Source: Johnsonella ignava ATCC 51276 (GTDB lineage Bacteria; Bacillota; Clostridia; Lachnospirales; Lachnospiraceae). Taken from it: 64,000 nucleotides of DNA. Under the pieces are notes generated by a model. The model had not been told where the DNA came from. It did not search any database and saw only the letters and a list, made by a program, of their open reading frames with translations. Below are positions 26,187-35,400 of the stretch, piece by piece (position 1 is the first letter of the stretch; each line of letters begins with the position of its first letter). A program made the translations under genes and the position numbers. The DNA lies in the NCBI RefSeq assembly GCF_000235445.1, contig NZ_JH378829.1, forward strand, positions 303,571-367,570, in the 5' to 3' direction.

Positions 26187-26369
26187 ATGAAAATCAGCAA
26201 GGATTTTTATAAGGGCTTTAATAAATTATTCGGATGTCCGGAAAACAGGTTGTCATATGATGAATTAAATAAAAATCTAATTATAGAAAGCTACAAAGGG
26301 ATAAAAAGCGATTGGGAGGCTGTAGGTAATGACATCAGAAAAGCAGCAGGAAATTTCAGCAAAAAATAA
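26187..26369 (+). CDS. Small hypothetical protein (60 aa), partner of the DUF2335 gene
   Basis: This small soluble charged protein starts MKISKDFYKGF. It has a strong ribosome site (TAAGGAGGACAATAAT before ATG), which argues that it is real. It contains about 20% Lys and no membrane segment. Its last 41 bases overlap the start of the DUF2335 gene in another frame, so the two are probably translationally coupled. I do not recognise a family. By position it could be an antitoxin-like or regulatory partner of the membrane protein, which is only a guess. Confidence 0.7.
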   Translation: MKISKDFYKGFNKLFGCPENRLSYDELNKNLIIESYKGIKSDWEAVGNDIRKAAGNFSKK

Positions 26370-26814
26370 TGATAATTCTGATACATTGGTAGATAAAGAA
26401 GATATATCAACAAAAGAATATTCACTGTCCGCTTCTCTTTTTTCAGGACCGTTACCGCCACCAAGTATATTACAAGGATATGAAGACGTATTGCCCGGCT
26501 CTGCAGATAGAATTTTAAAAATGGCAGAAAAAGAGCAGTCTAATAGACACGATTTAATAAATAAGCAAGTAAATTCCGAGATTAGAGACAGTTTTATTGG
26601 TATTATTAGTGCTATTTCACTTTGCACCGGTTTAATTATTTTTGGGGTTGTTATATTCTTCTGTGCTGATGATATTAAAGTTCAGTTGGCAGGTGTACTT
26701 ACATCTGTTATAAGTGCTATTGCTGTGATTTTACGAGCCGTTTTATCAAATACCAGAAACAGTTGGAAACCAATAGAACACGATACAGAGGAAGAAAATT
26801 TAAACAAGAAGTAA
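26329..26814 (+). CDS. DUF2335-family predicted membrane protein
   Basis: This 161-residue protein has the DUF2335 core: SGPLPPPSILQGYEDVLPG (about 39-57), ADRILKMAEKEQSNRHDL, then two hydrophobic segments (about 90-112 and 118-138) and a short charged tail. The family is uncharacterised and is found patchily in bacteria and phages. The N-terminal 35 residues are variable and acidic. It is coupled to the 60-aa gene upstream and is followed directly by a strong terminator, so the unit is a self-contained two-gene cassette beside tRNA-Leu. Confidence 0.82.
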   Translation: MTSEKQQEISAKNNDNSDTLVDKEDISTKEYSLSASLFSGPLPPPSILQGYEDVLPGSADRILKMAEKEQSNRHDLINKQVNSEIRDSFIGIISAISLCTGLIIFGVVIFFCADDIKVQLAGVLTSVISAIAVILRAVLSNTRNSWKPIEHDTEEENLNKK

Positions 26815-26849
26815 AAACAGCCACGAACCTGCTTGCTCGTGGCTGTTTT
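26814..26849. terminator. Bidirectional terminator between the DUF2335 pair and hsp20
   Basis: AAAACAGCCACGA (26814-26826) pairs perfectly with TCGTGGCTGTTTT (26837-26849). It lies on the DUF2335 stop codon. T-tracts follow on both strands, so it can also end hsp20 transcription. Confidence 0.85.
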
Positions 26850-26971
26850 GGGTTTTATTATCTATTACAGTCTTCTATATCAAGTTAATCTGCCGAGCAC
26901 TTGCTCACATTATTTCATATGCTCTATTTTTAAAAAAACTGACTGAAACATATTAACCTGTTTGCTAAATA

Positions 26972-27403
26972 TTAGCCTTCGATAGAAATGTATTTCGGTT
27001 CTTCTTCTACATGTTTTTCTTCCTTTTTAGGAATAGTAAGCTTTAATACACCGTCTTCAAATTTTGCTTTTATATCCTCCTTTGCTACATTTTCACCCAC
27101 ATAAAAACTTCTGCTGCAACTTCCGCTGTAACGCTCCCTGCGTATGAACTTTCCGTCTTTATCCTTTTCATCATTTGTCTGATTTACAGATGCTGATACT
27201 ACAAGGTAACCGTCTTTCAGCTCACCTTTTATATCTTCCTTATTAAATCCTGGAAGATTCATAGTAACATCATACCTGTCATCAAACTCTTTAACATCTG
27301 TCTGCATAAGACCGTTATTGCTGTATGCTCTTGAATAAAATCTCTCAGGCATCCTAAAAATATCATCCATAAAATTCTCTTTAAAAATACTTGGCATTAA
27401 CAT
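26972..27403 (-). CDS. hsp20: Small heat-shock protein, Hsp20/alpha-crystallin family
   Basis: This 143-residue cytosolic holdase keeps unfolded proteins soluble during stress. The alpha-crystallin domain runs from about residue 38 to 132. It contains YDVTMNLPGFNKEDI, YLVVSASVN, ERYSGSCSRSFYVGENV and the C-terminal strand FEDGVLKLTIPKKEE with the typical A/G-x-L variant. A short C-terminal tail follows. AAAAAGGAG lies seven bases before ATG. The promoter upstream is overlapped by a CIRCE operator, so the gene is under HrcA control. Confidence 0.96.
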   Translation of the reverse strand: MLMPSIFKENFMDDIFRMPERFYSRAYSNNGLMQTDVKEFDDRYDVTMNLPGFNKEDIKGELKDGYLVVSASVNQTNDEKDKDGKFIRRERYSGSCSRSFYVGENVAKEDIKAKFEDGVLKLTIPKKEEKHVEEEPKYISIEG

Positions 27404-27448
27404 AATTTATCTCCTTTTTATTGTATTTGTTTTATTTGTTATAGCTGT

Positions 27449-27477
27449 ATTATAACAGACTGATTAGCACTTGTCAA
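27449..27477 (-). promoter_or_regulatory. Consensus sigma-A promoter of hsp20
   Basis: On the minus strand a perfect TTGACA (27472-27477) and a perfect TATAAT (27449-27454) are separated by 17 bases. The -35 box is embedded in the CIRCE element. Confidence 0.92.
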
Positions 27478-27490
27478 TACTAAGTGCTAA
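27464..27490. promoter_or_regulatory. CIRCE operator (HrcA binding site)
   Basis: TTAGCACTT, nine bases, then AAGTGCTAA. This differs from the consensus TTAGCACTC-N9-GAGTGCTAA only by one symmetrical base in each arm. It overlaps the -35 box and spacer of the hsp20 promoter, so bound HrcA would exclude polymerase. Confidence 0.93.
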
Positions 27491-27596
27491 TCATATCTGT
27501 GATTTTTTTATGAACTCAATTATACTCGGAATTTTATCTTGCAGATATTCTTGCTTTTTATAGAATAGTCGGAATTTATATTAAATTTAATAAAAC

Positions 27597-27650
27597 AAAA
27601 AACACTACTTATATCCGTTCTTAGAAACCCGGATATAAGCGGTGTTTTTT
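27597..27650. terminator. Terminator downstream of the surface-protein operon
   Basis: AAAAAACAC-TA-CTTATATCCG (27597-27617) pairs with CGGATATAAG-CG-GTGTTTTTT (27630-27650), 19 bp with one internal mismatch step and a 12-base loop. It lies about 110 bases after the stop of the 1540-aa gene and insulates it from hsp20. Confidence 0.8.
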
Positions 27651-27760
27651 ATTGTGTATACATCTATATAATTATGCCATACTGATATGCCGTGAACTTT
27701 CCGGAATCTAAGCACCGGAAAGCTCACTGCATATTTATTTAAAATGTTTTGTTAAAGGTT

Positions 27761-30700
27761 CTAATTACTATTCCATGCACCGTCTGAACCGACATTATAG
27801 CCGTCAGGTGTGGTCTCACTTACATAGAGTGAACCATACGGATGTGCAACATCAGTGCGATATTCCCACTTCTTTATATTGTCATTATAGAACCATGACT
27901 GTACATTTGCACTTACCGCCATATAGTACCACTTTCCGTCTATAAGGCTCCAACCGGTTATCATACCGCCGTTTGCAGGATTTAAGTAGTACCATTTCTT
28001 ATCACTTTCACTATAATACCAACCGGTTTTCATCTCTCCGAAAAATCCGTTATGATCTTCTGACAGATAGTACCATGTAGCACCTTCTACATCGTAGTAC
28101 CAACCGCTGTCCATCACATTGTTATCGGCAAAATGATACCACTCGGTCTTTGTAGTTCCGTTATATGAATAGGACAGTTTAGCCCATCCCTTTACCTTTG
28201 TGCCGTTTTTAAGCTTAAAGTGCCAGATATGGTTTGCAGCATCAACAAGCTCCCAATCTCCGTCCTGACCTACTTTTATTGAAGGGTTGTTGGTATTGAT
28301 TCCTCTTGAGGAACCGCCGCCACCGCCGCCGCCGGATCTTCCGCCGCCACCGCCGGAGTTGCCGTTATTGCCGCTGCCGCCTCTTCTTATATCATTAAGA
28401 ACCGCTTCAAGCCTGCTTATCATCTGCTGAAGTTCATCAGTACTTGACTTGCGAGGTGCAGTCTTTGTAAGAGCATCTATAGCTTCCTGCAATGCAGCTC
28501 TTAAATTACGCCTCTGAAGTCCTGTCAGTCCACTGTTATTTAAGAGTGCCTCTGCTTCAGCTTTAAGCTGGTTGAGTCTGCTTTCAGCACTGTTTCTCTG
28601 ATCCCTGTCATTTTCATAGTAGATATATAGAGTAACATCATCTGTAAGCATCATATTTTCATCAAATGGATCATAATTTGAACCGCTGTAACTAAGTCCG
28701 AGATATGTCCATTTTACACCATCACTTTCAATAAAAGGTGTACTTCTTATATGCGAAGCATACTGATCTCTGAAATCATTTACCGTCTGGCGTTCACCTA
28801 CATCAAACTGTGCAACTCTTGTATTGTTTATATTTTCCTTTATAGTTACTCTGTTGGTTGCAGGTGTTATATAACCAAGTATATATTTGCTGCCAAGCTC
28901 AAAATCATGCTCAAACTGACCTGAATAGCCTGAATTCGGATTCTGCCAGTTCGGATCAATCACACCGTCGATCCTCTCTGCACTACTTGCCGTTGCAATC
29001 TTATATAATGAATATTCACGGTTCGGATTAAGCTTGCCTGATTCTATATAAGCATGAACATTTTCGTGTCCTGCAGGAGGTGTGTAATCACTCCAGTTTG
29101 AACCACCATCTGTACTTTTCTCAAGCCTTATCTTAAGCTCCCAAAGTCCTCTGTAACGTCCGCCGCCTATCCTGTTTATCTCCTGTGATGATACATCTGC
29201 AAGAGCTCCTGATGATACGGCAGTCTTTTCTGCACGAACTCTAAGTTTTGTACCCGGAACAATAGGCAACTCGGGGATCTTTATACCTACATTTTTATTG
29301 TCAACATTTGGACTTACAGTTACAGCCGGAACATTCCAGTCGCTGTGAGTTCCAAAAGCTGCATAAAACGGCTGAAGAGTAAGGTTTGCTCTCGGCATAG
29401 TTACCCTTATGTTTCTTCCGCTAAGAGCACCGTTTACAGCACTTGCCGGTCCTTCTATCACATTCCACTGTGCAAAAGTTTTACCGTTATAAACAAGAGG
29501 TGCTTCAACATCAGTAACATGACCCTCAGTTACATTACTGTAATCTGCAGGAGGATTGCTTAAAGTAAGACCTGCACCGCCTACTTCAATATCAACAAAT
29601 TTAAGCTTATGCTCATTAGTAGTTACAGAAGCCGAAGCTACAAACGGAAGTCTCTCAAGTGAGGGATCGTTAGCAGCAGTATTATCCCCTGAAGCAGGCT
29701 TTGCAACCACATAATAAGTTTCTCCCGGAGTTAAATTACCGAAAGTTATGCTGTTTTCTCCCGCTCTTGGAGAGGTCCAGTCTGCACCCCTTACTATATT
29801 TCCGTTTGAATCAAGTAAAGCATACTTTGTATTCGGAGTAACCGGATTTATAGTAACCTGATTCTTTCTGTCATTGTCGGCATCTATATCAACCTGAGGC
29901 TGTACGCTTACAGGCACTGTTACATCCTTGGGAGGATTGCTTACAGTACTTGCAGCATCTGCTATATTTCCGCCTTCCGCAAGAGTTCCTGAGTTGGAAC
30001 GATTTGACTCAAGCTCATAAAGCTTGTATCTTCTTCCAGGTGCCACTCCACCTATTACACCATTTGCAGCCTGAAGATCGGAGTTCCTTATAAGCCTTAC
30101 TATATTGCCCGCCTCATCTGTAACTGCATAATAGGCATCCGGACGTGAGCTGTAAACCTGTCCGTCAGATGCAGGCAGCATATTTATTGAAGCAAAGCCT
30201 GTGGTTTCATTTATAACTCCCTCTGCATTCGGAGTTCTTGACACATACGGTGTATTTGATACCGCATATGCGGTAAATACTGCACCGTCAGGCATGGCTG
30301 CCATATCAGTATTTCCATCAATCTCATTACCGTTCTGGTCATACCACTTGATATCATAGCCTCCATCAGCTACTACCTGTGGAAATTCAGTAGCATATTC
30401 TGACTGGAGATCTGTAAATGTAAGAACTCTCTGTTGACCGGTAGCCCCATCCAGAGGATTTATAGAAATGGATTTTCCTCCTGACGGCACCATATATCCA
30501 TTACTTCCTGAAAATTTAAATGTAAATGTCTTCCAGTTTGCATTCTGTTTAAACTTAGCGGTTAATGTATACGGAGCCCCTATATTTATAGTACCTGTAT
30601 CAGGCACTTTTGTTGAGGTACCGGTTACATAATAACCGTCAAATTCATAACCATAAGGCTGAGATGCGGTCGGAAGTATATCAAGACCTACAGATACCGT

Positions 30701-32383
30701 ACCGTCATTATTTTTCTTTAAACTTATAGGACGTGGCTGTGCATTGTCATACTCAGCACCACTTAACCTGTCAGTAAGAGTACCTGAACCTTCCTTGTTT
30801 ATAACAAGTGTAGCCCAACTTCCCGGATCCTTGGTATAGGTTATTTTCATACCTACTGTATTGCCGCCTATTGTAACACCGTAGGTTCCGCTGTTTGTAG
30901 CCGGATTGTAGTTGTTTGTAGTATTTGTAACATCAAGCGCATTGCTTGTATATACATACTGCGGAGCCCCATATCCTGAGTCTGTAAGACTGGGTACCGG
31001 TATATTTGCGGTACCGTTTGGTACTACAGGAAACTCTACAGTGTTATCATTATTATTTACAACCCATGAATTGTCCCATGAGCTTCCGAGCTTATCTTTT
31101 ACAAGATCCAGTATAGGCTGATCATTTTCATCAACATACTGTACCGATATATGAACCCTGTAATCCGGGTTAGGAACATAGGTATATCTCACACCCAGTG
31201 CCTGGTTCGGCATGTTGCCTCCGATCTTGTAACCGCTTTCAAATGTAGCGGCATGTGCCACTACATAACGACTCACATCAGGAGTTGTGCCTGATGTATA
31301 ATACGGTGCCTTAACATCGCCGCCTCCAAAGCCGCTTGTTCCGGTCTTTGGATTTACTCCGTCAGCCGTAACCAAAAGATACCTCGGCTGAGTATTGCCG
31401 TTTTGTGGTGTTATAGCAGTCTGATCAGGCTGTATAACCCTTGCATCGGCAGAAGCTATACTGGCTCCAGCACTAAGCGGAGCTCTCTCCATCTTACTGT
31501 TTGCAATACTTGTACCGTCAGCACTCAGATAAACATGCTCGCTTGAAAGACCGAAAGTTTTTGAAGTATCAACAACATATGTATACTTAACCTCCATGTC
31601 CTTATTTACTACCGAACCTGTTACATTATTATCAGGATCAACCGTAAATCCATACTGTGAATATGTCTTTGAAGCCGGAACAGTTGTATTCGGGTTAAAC
31701 ATACTTATATCGGAAGCCGGATTTAAATTGGCTTTTAATCCCGGGATTACCTTAGGTCTTGCCTGGATAGTAACTAAAACCTGATTTTGAGATGTTTCCT
31801 CTTTTTCAGTCACCCCTGTTCCAAATACACTAAGCCCTGAACTGTCAATATGTTTCACCTTAAAATTATATTTTGTACCGTCTGAGACATAGCGTGCATA
31901 ATAGGTCTTAGTCCCAGAACCCGGTGGGAAATTCTTAGGAAGCTTATTAACTCTCTGCTGTGTAGGATTCGAATCATACCGGTTTTCATACCAACCTGCA
32001 AGTGCATAACCGTCAAAGTTAAAATTTACACCGTTCCATGTGGCTGCCGGTTTCGTACCTTGTGCCGGGTTTGCAGTAAATGTGTCCCATTCTACATCCC
32101 ACCACGGCATTTCAAGGTTGTCGTTTGGGGTAACTGACGTATCCGGCTGACCGTTTTTATTGGTATCTACGGGAAGATTCGGATATCTTTGTTTAACATT
32201 CTGTACACCTCCTGAAACCAAATCAGGCAGACTTACTCCCTCATTCGTGTTATATATACCAAGATTAAAGCTAAAGTTTTTATAATCAGCTGCATACGCC
32301 GGCACTGCCGGTGCCAGCATGGAAAAAACCATGCCGGCAGACAGCATAAAAGCTATATGTCTTTTAAAATTAAATTTTTTCAT
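27761..32383 (-). CDS. Large secreted repeat protein with C-terminal cell-wall-binding repeats (1540 aa)
   Basis: The start at MKKFNFKRHIAF has AAGGAG upstream. A signal peptide ends near AYA-ADY (residue 32). The body is a string of beta modules of the MucBP and InlB/Flg_new kinds (FNFDGYALAGWYENR 121-135, YNFKVKHIDSSG 172-183, VHISVQYVDENDQPI 410-424) and a module with YALLDSNGNIVRG (854-866) shared with the neighbour protein. After a TYLG segment comes a helical region (1261-1333) and a Gly/Ser-rich linker (1335-1361). Wall-binding repeats follow (GWYYDVEGATWYYL, GWYYSESDKKWYYL, GWSLIDGKWYYM) and end near SLYVSETTPDGY. No LPXTG motif is present, so attachment should be non-covalent. It lies 23 bases after the 2239-aa gene. 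Adhesion or matrix function is inferred. Confidence 0.85.
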   Translation of the reverse strand: MKKFNFKRHIAFMLSAGMVFSMLAPAVPAYAADYKNFSFNLGIYNTNEGVSLPDLVSGGVQNVKQRYPNLPVDTNKNGQPDTSVTPNDNLEMPWWDVEWDTFTANPAQGTKPAATWNGVNFNFDGYALAGWYENRYDSNPTQQRVNKLPKNFPPGSGTKTYYARYVSDGTKYNFKVKHIDSSGLSVFGTGVTEKEETSQNQVLVTIQARPKVIPGLKANLNPASDISMFNPNTTVPASKTYSQYGFTVDPDNNVTGSVVNKDMEVKYTYVVDTSKTFGLSSEHVYLSADGTSIANSKMERAPLSAGASIASADARVIQPDQTAITPQNGNTQPRYLLVTADGVNPKTGTSGFGGGDVKAPYYTSGTTPDVSRYVVAHAATFESGYKIGGNMPNQALGVRYTYVPNPDYRVHISVQYVDENDQPILDLVKDKLGSSWDNSWVVNNNDNTVEFPVVPNGTANIPVPSLTDSGYGAPQYVYTSNALDVTNTTNNYNPATNSGTYGVTIGGNTVGMKITYTKDPGSWATLVINKEGSGTLTDRLSGAEYDNAQPRPISLKKNNDGTVSVGLDILPTASQPYGYEFDGYYVTGTSTKVPDTGTINIGAPYTLTAKFKQNANWKTFTFKFSGSNGYMVPSGGKSISINPLDGATGQQRVLTFTDLQSEYATEFPQVVADGGYDIKWYDQNGNEIDGNTDMAAMPDGAVFTAYAVSNTPYVSRTPNAEGVINETTGFASINMLPASDGQVYSSRPDAYYAVTDEAGNIVRLIRNSDLQAANGVIGGVAPGRRYKLYELESNRSNSGTLAEGGNIADAASTVSNPPKDVTVPVSVQPQVDIDADNDRKNQVTINPVTPNTKYALLDSNGNIVRGADWTSPRAGENSITFGNLTPGETYYVVAKPASGDNTAANDPSLERLPFVASASVTTNEHKLKFVDIEVGGAGLTLSNPPADYSNVTEGHVTDVEAPLVYNGKTFAQWNVIEGPASAVNGALSGRNIRVTMPRANLTLQPFYAAFGTHSDWNVPAVTVSPNVDNKNVGIKIPELPIVPGTKLRVRAEKTAVSSGALADVSSQEINRIGGGRYRGLWELKIRLEKSTDGGSNWSDYTPPAGHENVHAYIESGKLNPNREYSLYKIATASSAERIDGVIDPNWQNPNSGYSGQFEHDFELGSKYILGYITPATNRVTIKENINNTRVAQFDVGERQTVNDFRDQYASHIRSTPFIESDGVKWTYLGLSYSGSNYDPFDENMMLTDDVTLYIYYENDRDQRNSAESRLNQLKAEAEALLNNSGLTGLQRRNLRAALQEAIDALTKTAPRKSSTDELQQMISRLEAVLNDIRRGGSGNNGNSGGGGGRSGGGGGGGSSRGINTNNPSIKVGQDGDWELVDAANHIWHFKLKNGTKVKGWAKLSYSYNGTTKTEWYHFADNNVMDSGWYYDVEGATWYYLSEDHNGFFGEMKTGWYYSESDKKWYYLNPANGGMITGWSLIDGKWYYMAVSANVQSWFYNDNIKKWEYRTDVAHPYGSLYVSETTPDGYNVGSDGAWNSN

Positions 32384-32406
32384 TAAATAAATATCTCCTT
32401 CTCGCC

Positions 32407-35400
32407 CTACTGTACCCATTCACCGTTATGGTTTACTCTGTAACCGTCAGGTGTTGTGGTATTTACATAAAGTGAGCCCTTTGGATGACCTTCAACGCTT
32501 GAAGGTGAGAAATAGTACCATGGATCACCAACCTGACGCCATCCTACATACATCTCTCCAAGCACCGGATCAAGATAATACCACATACCTGCAGCATCCC
32601 TGTACCAGCCGGTTACCATCTGACCTGCATCGGCTCCGCTTGAGTCATTCAGGAAATACCACTTATCGGCTCTGGTATCATGATACCAACCCTGTGCCAT
32701 TGAAGACTGATTGTCAAAGAAATACCATTTTGTAAGAAGTTTTCCTGCAGCATCCTTGTACTGTATCTTACCCCATGTATTATTTAATGGAAGTCCTCCA
32801 TTTAATACAAATGACCATCTTCCGGTCTGCTCATTTATCTTCCAGCTGCCGTCAACACCGAGAGTAAATGTTTTCTCACTTGTTGCCTCAAACGGTCTTG
32901 AAGCGGTGCCGTTACCTCTTCCGGCACTTCCTGTACCTCCGCCTGAACCTCCGCCGCCGGTTCTGTTTTTAAAGTTACCGTCTCTTGCTGAAATTCTTGA
33001 TTTATATTCATCAATCAAACGCTTTAATTCATTGATGCAATCCTCAAGCTCTTCCTGAGTCGCCATACGAAGCGGATCTTCCTGTCCTCCTCCGGTTTCA
33101 AAGAGTGATTTGTCAAGAAGTTCTCCACGTTTTTGTGCAAGTCTTGCAGCAGCACGGGCAATTGCCTGTTTAAGTTCATCAACCTCATTGTTCTTAAGAT
33201 ATGGGCTCTTTATTATGTCTTCAGCCTCAACCTTAAGACCTTCAAGTTCAGTTTTTGCCTGTTCTCTTAAGGTACGGTTATTATCATAGTAAGCATAAAG
33301 TACCTGTCTGCTTGTAATTTCTGCAGCCTGATCAAACGGGCGTATATTTGCAGGCATATTGCTCCTGCTCCATCCCAGATAGGTATGTCTTACACCGAAT
33401 ACATCTATAAACGGTGTAACCATGGTACCACGTGAACCCGAAACGCTCGGATCACCTGCATAGGCTATAACTCTTGCGTACTCATCAGGTCCGCTTAGAT
33501 AATCAATAGCAGAATCCTTCTTCCTTACCTTAAACATATGGTAGAAATTATTGCGGACACCATTTTCATCAAAATCAAGATAATTTCTTGACTGATTATT
33601 ATCTATAAATCTAAGCTTAAATGCCTTTGAGTATACAAGTACATACTTATGACCTATCTCTCCTGTGAAACTGAAGTATCCGGCAGTCTTTTCAGGATTG
33701 TTGCTTTCATCGGTAGCAAAGTTGTCAATTGCACCAAGTGCAAGTGTAGAAGCATCAGTTACATCAAAAAGCTGATAATCCATCATATCGGTATCTTCAG
33801 CCGGGAGCTGTACAAGTACCGGTACAGTAGCATTTGAAGGTGTTGCTGGCGGAGGAACAACCTCTCCGACAAACCTTCCGTCAATATATCTCTCAGATTT
33901 TATATCAAGTGCCCACGCAGTGCTGAAAGCATCCGGATGATTATGTCCTGATTCGGATATCGGTTTAACATTAGCTACCTCAGTTGAAGTCGCCTGTCTC
34001 TTGTTAAATACAACTCTATATCTTACATCTGCTCCCTGTCCTATAAGAACTCTATCAGCAGGAGTGGTAAGACGACTTTCAACACCCTCTATGCCGTCAG
34101 GATCAAGTGCATACTCACCTGAAGCACCTCCTCTTATCTCCTCATCAACTATAATATTTTCAGCATTTCCGCTATGTGCGTTCGGTCTCGTTTTTTCATA
34201 AACAGCCTTTAACACAACATTGCTTCCACTGAGTTTAAATGTGAAATCGGTATTTGTTATCTTTCCTGAGATATTTTTGCTTCTGCCTGAAATTACAACC
34301 CAGTATTTAAAAGCTCTTCCATTTGCATCGACAGCTTCGGCATGTACGGATACCTCCTCTTCCGCTTTGGCATCAATTACCTTTAAATCACTGCCGCCAT
34401 CACGCTCTGAAGGTGTTTTTCCGCCTACTGACAATATTTTTACAATATTGTTGTCTCCGGGCTTAACCTCAACTATATATTTGTTTGCTTCCGCCATATC
34501 TCCGGGATTTGCATTTACATTAGTTCCAAGGTCGCTCTTTGAAGCGGGAGTAACTGATGTATCGCCTTTCTTCCTTGCAACAACCTTGTAGGTTTTGCCG
34601 GGATCAAGGTTATCAAAGGTTACGGTAGCAGGATTATTTCCAACCGGTGTTTTCCAGTCATGCACTACATTACCGTCTTCATCTAAAAGAGCATAGTCTG
34701 AATCCGGATCGGCAGGGTTTACAACAATCTGCGACCTGTCCTCATTTACAGGATCAAATCCGACATTGTAGTTATTCTCAAGAGTAGGTATATCAACCGT
34801 CTTGGGAGCACTTATTCCGCTTCCTGAAGGAACAGGCTGACCTACAGTTGCATTAGTTCCCGGAACAGCCTCTCTTACCTTATATCTTGTACCCGGATAG
34901 AGACCGTCAAAAGGAAGTACACTATCATCAGGTGCTGTACGGACTGCAACTACATTGTCATTCTCATCAGTAATTATATAAACATTTCCGGCTTGAGTCT
35001 GTCTTACTCTTATCTGACCCTTACCGTCAGAAGCTATATGACCGCTTGCATTAAAGTCTCCTATATTAAGACCCCATATATTAGGATCCTTCTTAAAGTT
35101 TGCATGATAGGTACCCGGCACAAGCACGGTAGAATCATCAACATTATTACCGTTTATAGTCCATCTGTCAAATATATAATTTGGCACGCTGTTTACAGGA
35201 GACGGACGCTCTGAAGCTATTGATGCCCATGTAGCATTGTTCTTGACATTCAGTGTCGAGGGAGCGGATATGCTTCCCTTATCATCACTGTCAAAGTTTA
35301 TATCTATCCAATATGCCGGATCCTTTTCAAACTTCGCATAAAGTACTGTATCTCCCTGGAATGTAGTACCATCAAGCACTTTATTTGTAGCTGCGGCATC

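Noticed and set aside
25885..26849. Attachment site for an integrated element at tRNA-Leu
   Set aside because: No second copy of the tRNA 3' end was noticed downstream and no integrase is present.
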